A DNA stretch of 64,000 nt from AAA044-D11 sp965268275 (GTDB taxonomy: Bacteria; Actinomycetota; Actinomycetes; Nanopelagicales; Nanopelagicaceae). Made by a program: the position numbers and the translations under genes. The stretch lies in NCBI GenBank assembly GCA_965268275.1, contig OZ254168.1:186001-250000 (forward strand). Reading direction: 5' to 3'. The notes under the pieces were generated by a model. It had not been told where the DNA came from. It searched no databases and saw only the letters and a program-made list of their open reading frames with translations. Positions 17,088-24,903 of this stretch are shown piece by piece; position 1 is the first letter of the stretch; every line of letters starts with the position of its first letter.

Positions 17088-17516
17088 CTACTTCTCTTCA
17101 AGAATTAGTGACACTGAATTAATGCACCATCTTTGATCTGTTGGGACGTCGTAACCTTCACCTTCAAAGACGTGCCCTAAGTGCGAACCACAGTTTGCGC
17201 AACGAACCTCAGTTCTAACTCGCATTCCTAGCGATCGGTCTTCGATTAATTCCACAGCATCAGCACTTGTTGGCGCATAAAAAGAAGGCCATCCACATCC
17301 TGAGTGAAACTTAGTTTCGCTTCTAAACAATTCGTGATTGCAGGCCTTACATCGATAACTTCCAACCTTGTCGCTATCTGTGTATTCGCCAGTAAATGGG
17401 CGCTCGGTTGCACCGTGGCGTAAAACCTCGAACGAGAGCGGATCTAATTTAGCTGCGAGCTCGGCCTCATTTATCTGCGCCGGATACTTCTTATCGCTAC
17501 TCATTTGATTCGACAT
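17088..17516 (-). CDS. msrB: Peptide-methionine (R)-S-oxide reductase
   Basis: MsrB (142 residues) repairs methionine R-sulfoxide in oxidised proteins using thioredoxin. The structural zinc ligands C56/C59 and C106/C109, the motif GCGWPSF (C74) and the catalytic cysteine C131 in QRWCINSVSL are all present. The start lies 51 bases from the divergent FUSC-like gene. There is no Shine-Dalgarno, while TAATAT sits 6 bases before the ATG, as expected for a leaderless transcript. A second ATG four codons in cannot be excluded. Confidence 0.93.
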   Translation of the reverse strand: MSNQMSSDKKYPAQINEAELAAKLDPLSFEVLRHGATERPFTGEYTDSDKVGSYRCKACNHELFRSETKFHSGCGWPSFYAPTSADAVELIEDRSLGMRVRTEVRCANCGSHLGHVFEGEGYDVPTDQRWCINSVSLILEEK

Positions 17517-17567
17517 GTGTGCATATTACGCAAACTTTCATGGGTGTGCCACAGATAGAATTCATCC

Positions 17568-18785
17568 ATGCACAAATTGGTGAAACGAGTTAAAAAGCTC
17601 TTTGCCGACCGCAAAAGCTGGGTCCGCCTTATAGTCGTTTCGGCAGTTGCTTCCGGTGTTGCCTGGCAACTCGGAGATTTATTGATCAAAGATGGTGGTG
17701 TGGTTGCTGCAATTATTTGCGCACTAAGCATTCGAATCTCACTTTATAAATCTATTCGCGAAGGGTTTGGTCAAATAGTTGGAACTGCGATTGGCGCAGG
17801 TGTTGCACTAGCTTGCGTGACAATATTTGATCTCGGAATAATTTCAGTTGCCTTGACAGTGCTCTTTTGCTCAGTTGTTGCTCGAGCCTTGCACCTCGGT
17901 GAAGTTGCATCAGTAAACGTTCCAGTAACTGCGCTAATTGTTATTGGCCCAGGGCTTAGCGAAAGCACTGCGCTCTCCAGATTATCTTCAACCCTAATAG
18001 GCGCAGCAGTAGCAATTGCATTCTCTTATTTTTCACATGCAAAGACGCCAGCTGGTCGAACCATCGACAAGATAAGTTCGCTCGCAAATAAGTGCGCAAA
18101 ATTGTTAGGCGAAATGTCCGAAGGTGTTGCTGCTGGCTTTACGCAAGACGAAGCTGGAAATTGGTTAGCTAAAGCCAGATTGTTAGTTGAAGAAATTCCT
18201 GGAGTCCGTGCACAATCCCAAGAAGCACGTGGTTATGCAAAATGGTTTCCGACTGCCCAAGTTGATGAAGCTGAAGAACTTTATGTAAGGGGAGTAGCAG
18301 TTGAACATACTGTTGTTCAAGTAAGAACTATTGCGCGCACACTCTTTGATTCGGCAGTCAAAGGTGGAATCGCTGAAGAATCAAAGCGCGATATTGCGCA
18401 AGCGTTATCTGCTGCAAGCTTTGCGGTAAGTTCGAAGGCAGAACAGATTAAAACTGCTGAAGGAATTGCCGAATCTAAATCAGCAACTCAAGATGCAAGA
18501 CTTGCTGGCGCAGCACTAGCGGATTCTTTGATGGACTCTTCGGATAAAGTTGATCAAGAACAAATCGTCCGTGGAATTTCGCTCGTTTCGAATATTTCAA
18601 TCATTGCTGATTCGTTGGATGAAACATCACCAGCGTTACATGATGTGATGACTCCTGGCGAGCCATCTGTTAATCAGATTTTGAAAGTTTCACCGATGGA
18701 ACAAGGCGCAAGATTTGGTGCACGGTTAGCAAAATTAGCGAAGCCGTTTTTCTGGCTCAAGCAGCGTTTTCGCAATTACTTTTAA
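17568..18785 (+). CDS. FUSC / aromatic-acid-exporter-like membrane protein
   Basis: A 405-residue protein with an N-terminal block of about five to six membrane segments (roughly residues 18-155) followed by a long, mostly helical soluble region. The hydrophobic part, including REGFGQIVGTAIGAGVALA and NVPVTALIVIGPG, resembles the FUSC/ArAE family of putative exporters. Substrate unknown. It diverges from msrB; TAGAAT lies 6 bases before the ATG and no ribosome-binding site is seen, so it may be leaderless. The gene ends 74 bases before tRNA-Thr. Confidence 0.65.
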   Translation: MHKLVKRVKKLFADRKSWVRLIVVSAVASGVAWQLGDLLIKDGGVVAAIICALSIRISLYKSIREGFGQIVGTAIGAGVALACVTIFDLGIISVALTVLFCSVVARALHLGEVASVNVPVTALIVIGPGLSESTALSRLSSTLIGAAVAIAFSYFSHAKTPAGRTIDKISSLANKCAKLLGEMSEGVAAGFTQDEAGNWLAKARLLVEEIPGVRAQSQEARGYAKWFPTAQVDEAEELYVRGVAVEHTVVQVRTIARTLFDSAVKGGIAEESKRDIAQALSAASFAVSSKAEQIKTAEGIAESKSATQDARLAGAALADSLMDSSDKVDQEQIVRGISLVSNISIIADSLDETSPALHDVMTPGEPSVNQILKVSPMEQGARFGARLAKLAKPFFWLKQRFRNYF

Positions 18786-18859
18786 CACATTAGGCTAGAA
18801 ATTCAGGTGGAATTTCTCCCATTTCCAGAGTGGTTGTAGGCTCGCCCTCTCTTAGCAAT

Positions 18860-18932
18860 GCCCCCCTAGCTCAGTCGGTAGAGCGTTTCCATGGTAAGGA
18901 AGAGGTCAACGGTTCGATTCCGTTGGGGGGCT
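18860..18932 (+). tRNA. tRNA-Thr (anticodon GGT)
   Basis: A 73-base cloverleaf: acceptor GCCCCCC/GGGGGGC, D stem GCTC/GAGC, anticodon stem TTTCC/GGAAG with loop ATGGTAA (GGT), T stem AACGG/CCGTT with loop TTCGATT, discriminator T. CCA is not encoded. The order tRNA-Thr, tRNA-Met, rpmG is common in actinobacteria. Confidence 0.95.
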
Positions 18933-18989
18933 CGATTACAATTACTATTAAGTGGAAGAAGTTTTCTTCACTTTTTTCACTAAACCCTT

Positions 18990-19063
18990 GGCGGGATAGC
19001 TCAGCTTGGTAGAGCAAACGGCTCATAATCGTTGTGTCGCCGGTTCAAATCCGGCTTCCGCTA
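18990..19063 (+). tRNA. tRNA-Met (anticodon CAT)
   Basis: A 74-base cloverleaf: acceptor GGCGGGA/TTCCGCT (two G-U pairs), D stem GCTC/GAGC, anticodon stem AACGG/TCGTT with loop CTCATAA (CAT), T stem GCCGG/CCGGC with loop TTCAAAT, discriminator A. The anticodon stem lacks the three G-C pairs of initiator tRNA, so this is elongator Met, although CAT can also belong to tRNA-Ile2. Confidence 0.9.
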
Positions 19064-19082
19064 CTCGTGAATTGCACGTATT

Positions 19083-19111
19083 TTCACAAATTGCGTAGGT
19101 TGAAGTAACCT
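19083..19111 (+). promoter_or_regulatory. Possible rpmG-hadAB promoter
   Basis: TTCACA (19083-19088) and TAACCT (19106-19111) are 17 bases apart in the gap between tRNA-Met and rpmG. The -35 is imperfect, so this is a modest call. Confidence 0.35.
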
Positions 19112-19140
19112 AGCGCTCTTAATTCAGAAGGAGCACCACT

Positions 19141-19311
19141 ATGGCAAGCAAGAGCGCGGATGTACGCCCAAAGATCACAATGGCCTGCGTAGAGTGCAAA
19201 GAACGTAACTACATTACAAAGAAGAACCGTCGCAACGATCCAGACCGCCTAGAACTTAAGAAGTTCTGTCCACGTTGCAAGCTTTCAACAACACACCGCG
19301 AGACTCGCTAA
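19141..19311 (+). CDS. rpmG: 50S ribosomal protein L33
   Basis: L33 (56 residues), a small 50S protein near the E site. It is the zinc-binding (C+) form with C16/C19 (ACVECK) and C43/C46 (FCPRCK). An AGAAGGAG box precedes the ATG. It is followed after 4 bases by hadA, the same order as rpmG2-hadA-hadB in mycobacteria. Confidence 0.95.
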   Translation: MASKSADVRPKITMACVECKERNYITKKNRRNDPDRLELKKFCPRCKLSTTHRETR

Positions 19312-19315
19312 TCCG

Positions 19316-19699
19316 ATGTTGAATCCCGACTTAGTCGGGCGCACTTTTACAAGTGCCGATTCTGTAACTGTCACTAAAGAGGCAATTCAAAAATTTGCTG
19401 AAGTAATTGGTGAAAATAATTTTGATGTTGCTCCCCCAACTTTTGCAATTTCCATAACGTTAGAACAATCCCAAAGCTTGCTTCAAGATAGCGGCCTGGA
19501 TTGGACTCGAGTAGTCCATGGTGATCAAAAATTCGAAATCAAACGCCCGATTGTTGCCGGAGATATCTTCCATTGTTCATCGACTATCGAGAGCGCTCGC
19601 AATGTAGCTGGAAATGAAATCGTCACAGTTCGGTCAGATTTGAATTCTGGTTCCGAGCTAGTTATTTCTACCTGGTCAACCCTGGTGGTGCGAGCATGA
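19316..19699 (+). CDS. hadA: MaoC-family dehydratase subunit, HadA-like
   Basis: A hot-dog-fold protein (127 residues) of the FAS1-like dehydratase type that, in related actinobacteria, forms a (3R)-hydroxyacyl-ACP dehydratase with HadB. HadA-type subunits bind the acyl chain and lack the catalytic Asp-His motif, as here. Recognisable blocks are the N-terminal LVGRTFTSADSVTVTKE and the HGDQKFEIKRPIVAGD segment. The ATG comes 4 bases after rpmG, and the gene overlaps hadB by 4 bases. No HadC homologue follows. Confidence 0.8.
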   Translation: MLNPDLVGRTFTSADSVTVTKEAIQKFAEVIGENNFDVAPPTFAISITLEQSQSLLQDSGLDWTRVVHGDQKFEIKRPIVAGDIFHCSSTIESARNVAGNEIVTVRSDLNSGSELVISTWSTLVVRA

Positions 19700-20094
19700 A
19701 CCAAATAGAAATCGGAACCGAGCTGGCTCCTAAAACTTTTAAAATAAATCGGCAACTACTTATTGACTATGCAAATGCCAGTGGAGACCAAAATCCAATT
19801 CACCAAGATGAAGCTTTTGCAAAATCTGTTGGGCTGCCAGATGTTATTGCTCATGGGATGCTGACTATGGCACTGGCTGGAAAGTATTTGTCAGATATCT
19901 CTGGCAGTCAAAATGTAATTGAATTCTCTGCCAAATTCATTAAGCCAGTTGTAGTGCCGGCAGGCGTAGATGTTTCATTGATTATTTCTGGCAAAGTTAT
20001 TGACATCAACGATGGAATTGCAAAAATTGAACTCCTAGCGATGTGTAATGAAGTCAAGGTTTTGGGCATGGCAAAAGGCTCGATAAAAATCTGA
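19696..20094 (+). CDS. hadB: MaoC-family dehydratase catalytic subunit, HadB-like
   Basis: A hot-dog-fold hydratase (132 residues) carrying the hydratase-2 motif SGDQNPIH with the catalytic pair D31/H36. It is expected to be the catalytic half of a (3R)-hydroxyacyl-ACP dehydratase in fatty acid elongation, partnered by HadA. It overlaps hadA (ATGA) and the next gene (1-base TGATG overlap), so the set is one translation unit. Confidence 0.85.
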   Translation: MNQIEIGTELAPKTFKINRQLLIDYANASGDQNPIHQDEAFAKSVGLPDVIAHGMLTMALAGKYLSDISGSQNVIEFSAKFIKPVVVPAGVDVSLIISGKVIDINDGIAKIELLAMCNEVKVLGMAKGSIKI

Positions 20095-20846
20095 TGAGTG
20101 TTCCATTTAAGGTTTATAAGCGAATTGGTGATCTGCGCAAATTAAGTGCAAAGGATTTCTCAACAACTATCCTGATTTATGCAGATGGATACCTCGGCGA
20201 TGTTGCCACTTGTATCCAAGCCGCCAAATCAAATTCCAAAGAAGATGTCGCAATTTACTTGCTGATTTCTGGAACTCCTGAACTTGATGGCATCGAATCA
20301 TTAGTCGATGAACGGACCTACCTAGTTCAAATCACTGATGGTGTCGGTTGGGGCGAGGGAATAAATGCCTTAATGAAATTAGCAAATTCGCCATATGTAA
20401 TAGTTATGGATCCATCCACAATGTTTACTGGTGATGCGATTACCCCAACAATCGCAAAACTTTCGGAGAAAGAATTTAGTGCAGTTGGTTGGCGCGGCGG
20501 CTTAGTAAATATTGAAGATGAATGGCGCAGCGTTGATGATAAAGGCGATGGCGAAGTCGATGTTCTATTTAGTTATTTCCTAGGATTAAATCGTGAGCAT
20601 GCAATCGAAGCCGGTGCCTTTAACATTCGCGCTGTTTATTACCGCAATGCCGATATCGAATTTGGCTTGAAACTGCGACAAGCCCAAGGGCGACTCTGGC
20701 AACTAGAACTTCCGCTAAAGCAGGAGCGACATCACGGCTATTACGACTCGGATCCAACATATCGAGAAGAACAATCAAAGAAGAACTACGACCGAATCCT
20801 TCAAAGGTTTAGGGGCAAGATCGAAATATTGTCACCTCGCAGGTAA
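20094..20846 (+). CDS. Glycosyltransferase-like protein of unknown function
   Basis: A 250-residue protein without a signal peptide or membrane segment. Features resemble a GT-A/GT2 fold: an N-terminal strand (TTILIYADG), GWGEGINALMKLANSPYVIV followed by MDPST where a GT2 enzyme has DxD, and a late NADIEFGLKLRQAQGRLW segment like the acceptor-side D/ED motif. The canonical DxD is not complete, so catalytic activity is uncertain. It overlaps hadB by 1 base and is 9 bases before murB, in a slot where mycobacteria carry hadC. A role in cell-envelope glycan synthesis is only suggested by murB next door. Confidence 0.55.
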   Translation: MSVPFKVYKRIGDLRKLSAKDFSTTILIYADGYLGDVATCIQAAKSNSKEDVAIYLLISGTPELDGIESLVDERTYLVQITDGVGWGEGINALMKLANSPYVIVMDPSTMFTGDAITPTIAKLSEKEFSAVGWRGGLVNIEDEWRSVDDKGDGEVDVLFSYFLGLNREHAIEAGAFNIRAVYYRNADIEFGLKLRQAQGRLWQLELPLKQERHHGYYDSDPTYREEQSKKNYDRILQRFRGKIEILSPRR

Positions 20847-20855
20847 CCTTGGCTT

Positions 20856-21875
20856 ATGGCCGCAAATGATTTAGCTAACTTCACAACGCTTGGCGTTGGG
20901 GGACCAGCGGCAGAGATTATTAAAGTAAAAACGGAAGAAGAATTAATTGAAGCAATTAAAGCTGGCGATGCTTCAAAAACACCACTTTTAATTCTTGGTG
21001 GTGGTTCCAATGTTTTAATCAGTGACAGCGGATTTGCTGGCACCGTAATTAAAGTAGAAACCACTGGTAATTCATTTGAAATTGATGCCTGTAGCGGTGG
21101 AACGTTGACTGTTAGCGCTGGCACCGATTGGGATGAATTCGTAGCTTTCACAATTGAAAAAGGGCTAGCAAACCTTGAATCACTGAGTGGAATTCCAGGA
21201 ACAGTTGGCGGGGCTCCGATTCAAAATATTGGTGCATATGGCCATGAGGTTTCTGAAGTAATTGCTCGGGTTCGAACCTTTGATCGCAAAGCACAAGCAG
21301 TTAAAACCTTTACCGCAAGCCAATGCGAGTTTGGATATAGAAGTTCAATCTTTAAAACTGAAGCCAATCGATATGTAATTTTGGATGTGACTTTTCAATT
21401 GCGAATCGGTGAAGCATCTCTGCCAATCGGTTATGTGGAGCTGGCAAAAGAACTTGGCGTTAAAATCGGCGCCCGAGTTGCAATCACAGAGGTTCGAGAT
21501 GCAGTTTTGAAATTGCGAAGTGCCAAAGGAATGCTAATAGGTGAAGGTATTAAATCTGCTGGTTCATTTTTCATGAATCCAGTATTAGAAAAGGGTATTG
21601 CTGAAAAGTTGCCAAGCGATGCTCCAAGATGGCCAATGTCAGATGGCCGGGTAAAAACATCTGCGGCTTGGTTGATGGAACATGCAGGCGTAAGTAAAGG
21701 TGATCAACTTGCAGGTGCACAGATTTCACCAAAGCACGTTCTTGCACTTTCAAATGCCGGCGATGCAACCGCTAAAGATTTAATTGCATTAGCAAAAAGT
21801 GCTCAAGAAAAAGTGCGTGCAAAGTTTGGAATTACTCTGCAAACTGAGGTGCAGTTAGTGGGCCTAAGCCTCTAA
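20856..21875 (+). CDS. murB: UDP-N-acetylenolpyruvoylglucosamine reductase
   Basis: MurB (339 residues) makes UDP-MurNAc with NADPH and FAD in peptidoglycan synthesis. Seen: N-terminal NFTTLGVGGPA, FAD motif LILGGGSNVLISD, GIPGTVGGAPIQNIGAYG, YRSSIFK (active-site region) and the GAGSFFMNP-like serine segment (KSAGSFFMNPV) that supplies the proton donor. The C-terminal extension marks a type I enzyme. A CAGGTAACC element precedes the ATG. It ends 1 base before the convergent aminotransferase. Confidence 0.94.
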   Translation: MAANDLANFTTLGVGGPAAEIIKVKTEEELIEAIKAGDASKTPLLILGGGSNVLISDSGFAGTVIKVETTGNSFEIDACSGGTLTVSAGTDWDEFVAFTIEKGLANLESLSGIPGTVGGAPIQNIGAYGHEVSEVIARVRTFDRKAQAVKTFTASQCEFGYRSSIFKTEANRYVILDVTFQLRIGEASLPIGYVELAKELGVKIGARVAITEVRDAVLKLRSAKGMLIGEGIKSAGSFFMNPVLEKGIAEKLPSDAPRWPMSDGRVKTSAAWLMEHAGVSKGDQLAGAQISPKHVLALSNAGDATAKDLIALAKSAQEKVRAKFGITLQTEVQLVGLSL

Positions 21876-21876
21876 T

Positions 21877-23094
21877 CTATTTGGCTTCACCAAGAAGTTT
21901 TGCTACGCGACCAATGCCCTCGACGATATCTTCATCACCAAGTGCATATGAGAAACGTAGATAACCTGAAGGTCCGAATGCTTCGCCTGGAACTGCAGCT
22001 ACTTCAACTTCATCCAGAATAAGTGTCGCGAGTTCAGCAGAAGTTTGTGGCCGCTTGCCGCGAATTTCTTTTCCTAAGACACCCTTAACTGATGGATAAA
22101 CATAGAAAGCGCCAGTCGGAGTAGGACATGTGACGCCAGGAATTTTATTCAAAAGGTCAACGATTAATTTACGTCGACGATCAAATGCAACACCCATTTC
22201 ATGAACTGCAGTTAAATCACCAGTTAGGGCAGCAATTGCAGCGCGTTGAGAAACATTTGAAACGTTTGAAGTTAAATGTGACTGCAGATTTGTAGCGGCC
22301 TTAATTACATCCTTCGGCCCAATCATCCAGCCAACTCGCCAACCAGTCATGGCATAAGTCTTTGCAACACCATTAATGATTATTGTTTGATCTGCTAATT
22401 CTGGAACTACAACCGGAAGACTTGGGGCAGTAGCGCCCTCGTAAAGTAAGTGTTCGTAGATTTCATCTGAAATTATCCAGATGCCATTTGCGAGCGCCCA
22501 TTCTCCGATTGCCTTTACTTGTTCGGCAGAATAAACCGAACCAGTTGGATTTGATGGCGAACAGAACAACAAGGCTTTAGTTTTTGGTGTTCGTGCTGCT
22601 TCAAGTTGTTCTACGGATGCCAAATAGTTCTGGGATTCATCCGCGAATACTTCAACCGAGATTCCGCCAGCAAGCTTGATACATTCTGGATAAGTGGTCC
22701 AATATGGCGCTGGCAAAATAACTTCATCACCTGGATCGATGATTGAAGCGAAAGATTGATAAACAGATTGCTTGCCACCGTTTGTAACAAGAACTTGATC
22801 TGCAGTAATTACATAATTTGAATCACGAAGTGTCTTTGCAACAATCGCATCACGAAGTTCTGGAAGACCAGGTGTTGGTGTGTAACGATGATTTGCAGGT
22901 TTGGCTGCTGCTTCAGCTGCCGCCTTAACAATGTAATCAGGTGTTGGAAAATCGGGTTCACCTGCACCGAAGCCAATTACTGGACGGCCAGCCGCTTTAA
23001 GTGCTTTGGCCTTTCCGTCTACAGCCAAAGTGGCTGATTCAGCGATGGCTGCTATCCGGCGAGAAATTCTAGGTTTTGCGCTCATTGTTCCCAT
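21877..23094 (-). CDS. aspC: Pyridoxal-phosphate aminotransferase, likely aspartate aminotransferase
   Basis: A class I aminotransferase of about 405 residues. It shows FGAGEPDFPTPDYI near the N-terminus, the substrate/PLP contacts APYWTTYPE and CSPSNPTGSVYS, the PLP lysine in GVAKTYAMTGWRVGW and the arginine of LRFSYA. The gene order murB-aspC-tRNA-Trp-secE is conserved in actinobacteria. Two starts compete: 23094 has CATACT 7 bases upstream (leaderless type), and 23085 (MSAKPRISRR) fits the usual N-terminus of relatives. The longer frame to 23139 is not supported. Confidence 0.88.
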   Translation of the reverse strand: MGTMSAKPRISRRIAAIAESATLAVDGKAKALKAAGRPVIGFGAGEPDFPTPDYIVKAAAEAAAKPANHRYTPTPGLPELRDAIVAKTLRDSNYVITADQVLVTNGGKQSVYQSFASIIDPGDEVILPAPYWTTYPECIKLAGGISVEVFADESQNYLASVEQLEAARTPKTKALLFCSPSNPTGSVYSAEQVKAIGEWALANGIWIISDEIYEHLLYEGATAPSLPVVVPELADQTIIINGVAKTYAMTGWRVGWMIGPKDVIKAATNLQSHLTSNVSNVSQRAAIAALTGDLTAVHEMGVAFDRRRKLIVDLLNKIPGVTCPTPTGAFYVYPSVKGVLGKEIRGKRPQTSAELATLILDEVEVAAVPGEAFGPSGYLRFSYALGDEDIVEGIGRVAKLLGEAK

Positions 23095-23120
23095 AGTGCG
23101 GAGTATGCCATTCCTCAGTT

Positions 23121-23149
23121 TTACTAACCGCCCCTCCACGCTCTACACT
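23121..23149 (+). promoter_or_regulatory. Possible tRNA-Trp / secE promoter
   Basis: TTACTA (23121-23126) and TACACT (23144-23149) are 17 bases apart, giving a start near 23156, about 58 bases before tRNA-Trp. The -35 is imperfect. Confidence 0.35.
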
Positions 23150-23213
23150 CCCCGTTCTGGCGCTTGCATTAGGTCATGCTGACGCATGTCTTCTTGACTT
23201 AAGTGACGCTCGA

Positions 23214-23287
23214 AGGGCAGTAGCTCAACTGGCCAGAGTTCCGGTCTCCAAAACCGGCGGTTGGGGGTTCAAGTCCCTCCTGCCCTG
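23214..23287 (+). tRNA. tRNA-Trp (anticodon CCA)
   Basis: A 74-base cloverleaf: acceptor AGGGCAG/CTGCCCT, anticodon stem CCGGT/ACCGG with loop CTCCAAA (CCA), T loop TTCAAGT, discriminator G. Its place just before secE-nusG is the standard actinobacterial arrangement. Confidence 0.95.
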
Positions 23288-23351
23288 CAAGTAGTTGAAC
23301 TAGTAGTTAAAGAAGTTTTATTTAGAACTAGTAATAAATAGGAAAGAGGTA

Positions 23352-23594
23352 GTGAACGTGGTTGATGAGAAAGATCCATCACACAACACAGACCAGGAAT
23401 CCCTCGGGTTCTTCGGTCGCATTGGCCTTTTCTATCGCCAAATAGTTTCAGAACTTCGCAAAGTTGTTTGGCCAACTAGAAATCAACTTACAACTTACAC
23501 CGCAGTGGTATTGGTATTCGTAGCTTTTGTTATCGCCGTTGTATCGGTCTTCGACCTAGTTTTAACCAAAATCGTCTTCTGGGTATTTGGATAA
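23352..23594 (+). CDS. secE: Preprotein translocase subunit SecE
   Basis: SecE (80 residues), the essential clamp subunit of SecYEG. It has a soluble N-terminus, the amphipathic block FYRQIVSELRKVVWPTR and one transmembrane helix (about residues 51-77), the single-span actinobacterial form. The start is GTG; either 23352 (AGGA 8 bases upstream) or 23358 (AGAGG 8 bases upstream) is possible. nusG follows 13 bases later. Confidence 0.94.
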   Translation: MNVVDEKDPSHNTDQESLGFFGRIGLFYRQIVSELRKVVWPTRNQLTTYTAVVLVFVAFVIAVVSVFDLVLTKIVFWVFG

Positions 23595-23607
23595 AGGGGG
23601 GAATCTC

Positions 23608-24360
23608 ATGTCACTTGAAGAGTTAGATAATTTAGATACACCTCCTGTTAATACAGTTAATACTGTCGACGACTTTGAAGCAGCGCTCACCTCTACAACT
23701 GTAGCCATTGATGTCCAAGCTGTTGAAGATATTGACGTGGCAGTGGTTCCAGATCAAGAAGATTCTGAATCAGAAGAAGAAGAGAATGATGAGAACGCCG
23801 AATTCCGACGTGCACTTCGCACCGCACTTGGTGATTGGTATGTAGTTCACTCTTATGCAGGATACGAGAAGAAAGTTAAGGGCAACCTTGCTAACCGTAT
23901 TACTTCACTAAATATGGAAGATTATATTTTCCAGATTGAAGTTCCTGAAGAAGAAGTAATGGAAATTAAGAATGGTCAGCGCAAGCAAGTAAAGCGCAAT
24001 GTGTTCCCAGGTTATGTATTGGTTCGCATGGATCTAACTGACGAATCCTGGTCATGTGTGCGTAACACTCCTGGCGTAACTGGCTTCGTTGGAAATGCGC
24101 ATCATCCATCTCCGCTAACCCTTACTGAAGTTGAAAACATTTTGGCGCCACGTCCAGTTAAGAAATCAGACAAGATTGATATTCGAATGATTGACTTCGA
24201 AATCAACGAGTCTGTAACTGTTATGGATGGCCCATTTGCAACACTTCCAGCAACAATCGCTGAGATCATGCCAGAACAAGGCAAGCTAAAGGTTTTGGTT
24301 TCAATCTTTGGTCGCGAAACCCCTGTTGAACTTTCATTTAACCAAGTCCAAAAGATTTAA
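23608..24360 (+). CDS. nusG: Transcription termination/antitermination protein NusG
   Basis: NusG (250 residues) binds RNA polymerase through the NGN domain (from about GDWYVVHSYAGYEKKVK to PRPVKK) and other factors through the C-terminal KOW domain (VTVMDGPFATLPATIAEI). An acidic N-terminal extension of about 75 residues rich in Asp/Glu is typical of actinobacteria. The ATG at 23608 has a GGGGGG box just upstream; the TTG at 23587 lies inside secE and is rejected. Confidence 0.96.
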   Translation: MSLEELDNLDTPPVNTVNTVDDFEAALTSTTVAIDVQAVEDIDVAVVPDQEDSESEEEENDENAEFRRALRTALGDWYVVHSYAGYEKKVKGNLANRITSLNMEDYIFQIEVPEEEVMEIKNGQRKQVKRNVFPGYVLVRMDLTDESWSCVRNTPGVTGFVGNAHHPSPLTLTEVENILAPRPVKKSDKIDIRMIDFEINESVTVMDGPFATLPATIAEIMPEQGKLKVLVSIFGRETPVELSFNQVQKI

Positions 24361-24384
24361 AAAGAAGAGAAAAGGAAAAGAAAA

Positions 24385-24813
24385 ATGGCACCAAAGAAGA
24401 AGATCACAGCACTCATCAAGTTGCAGATCCAGGCTGGCGCAGCAACACCTGCACCACCAGTAGGTCCAGCTCTTGGTCAGCATGGTGTGAACATCATGGA
24501 CTTCGTTAAGGCATACAACGCTGCAACCGAAGCACAAAAGGGCCAGATCATTCCGGTTGAAATCACCGTATTCGAAGATCGCTCATTCACATTCATCACA
24601 AAGACTCCACCAGCATCACGTCTTATCTTGAAGGCTGCTGGCGTCGAAAAGGGTTCACCAATTCCTCACAAGACCAAGGTTGCAAACATCACCAAGGCAC
24701 AGGTTGAAGAGATCGCAAAGATCAAGATGCCTGACTTGAATGCAAACGATCTTGAAGCCGCAAGTTTGATTATCGCCGGTACTGCTCGCTCAATGGGTAT
24801 CACCGTCGGTTAA
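24385..24813 (+). CDS. rplK: 50S ribosomal protein L11
   Basis: L11 (142 residues) of the GTPase-associated stalk base. The proline-rich N-terminal segment (ATPAPPVGPALGQHGVNIMDF) that contacts thiostrepton-type drugs and the C-terminal rRNA-binding domain (ARSMGITV) are intact. It follows nusG after 24 bases with an A/G-rich ribosome-binding region. Confidence 0.97.
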   Translation: MAPKKKITALIKLQIQAGAATPAPPVGPALGQHGVNIMDFVKAYNAATEAQKGQIIPVEITVFEDRSFTFITKTPPASRLILKAAGVEKGSPIPHKTKVANITKAQVEEIAKIKMPDLNANDLEAASLIIAGTARSMGITVG

Positions 24814-24830
24814 TTAAAAAAAAGAAAAAC

Positions 24831-24860
24831 GTGGGAGAACCTCGCTGGTTCGCTAACCAC
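24831..24860 (+). promoter_or_regulatory. L1-binding-site-like RNA structure before rplA
   Basis: In the rplK-rplA spacer the RNA can form GTGG/CCAC and GAACC-TCGCT-GGTTC, two short stems separated by an asymmetric internal loop (GA opposite GCTAA). This two-stem layout resembles known ribosomal protein L1 mRNA targets that mimic the 23S rRNA L1 site and control L11-L1 translation. Assigned by structure only. Confidence 0.5.
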
Positions 24861-24903
24861 AACTCCGCCTAACAAATTGTTAGTCGAAACTTAAGGAGAA
24901 GAA

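Noticed and set aside
18830..19012. Short open frame across tRNA-Thr
   Set aside because: It is simply the tRNA gene and its flank read as codons.
23587..23607. TTG start for nusG inside the secE end
   Set aside because: The ATG at 23608 has a strong GGGGGG box and matches the family's start; the upstream codons overlap secE.
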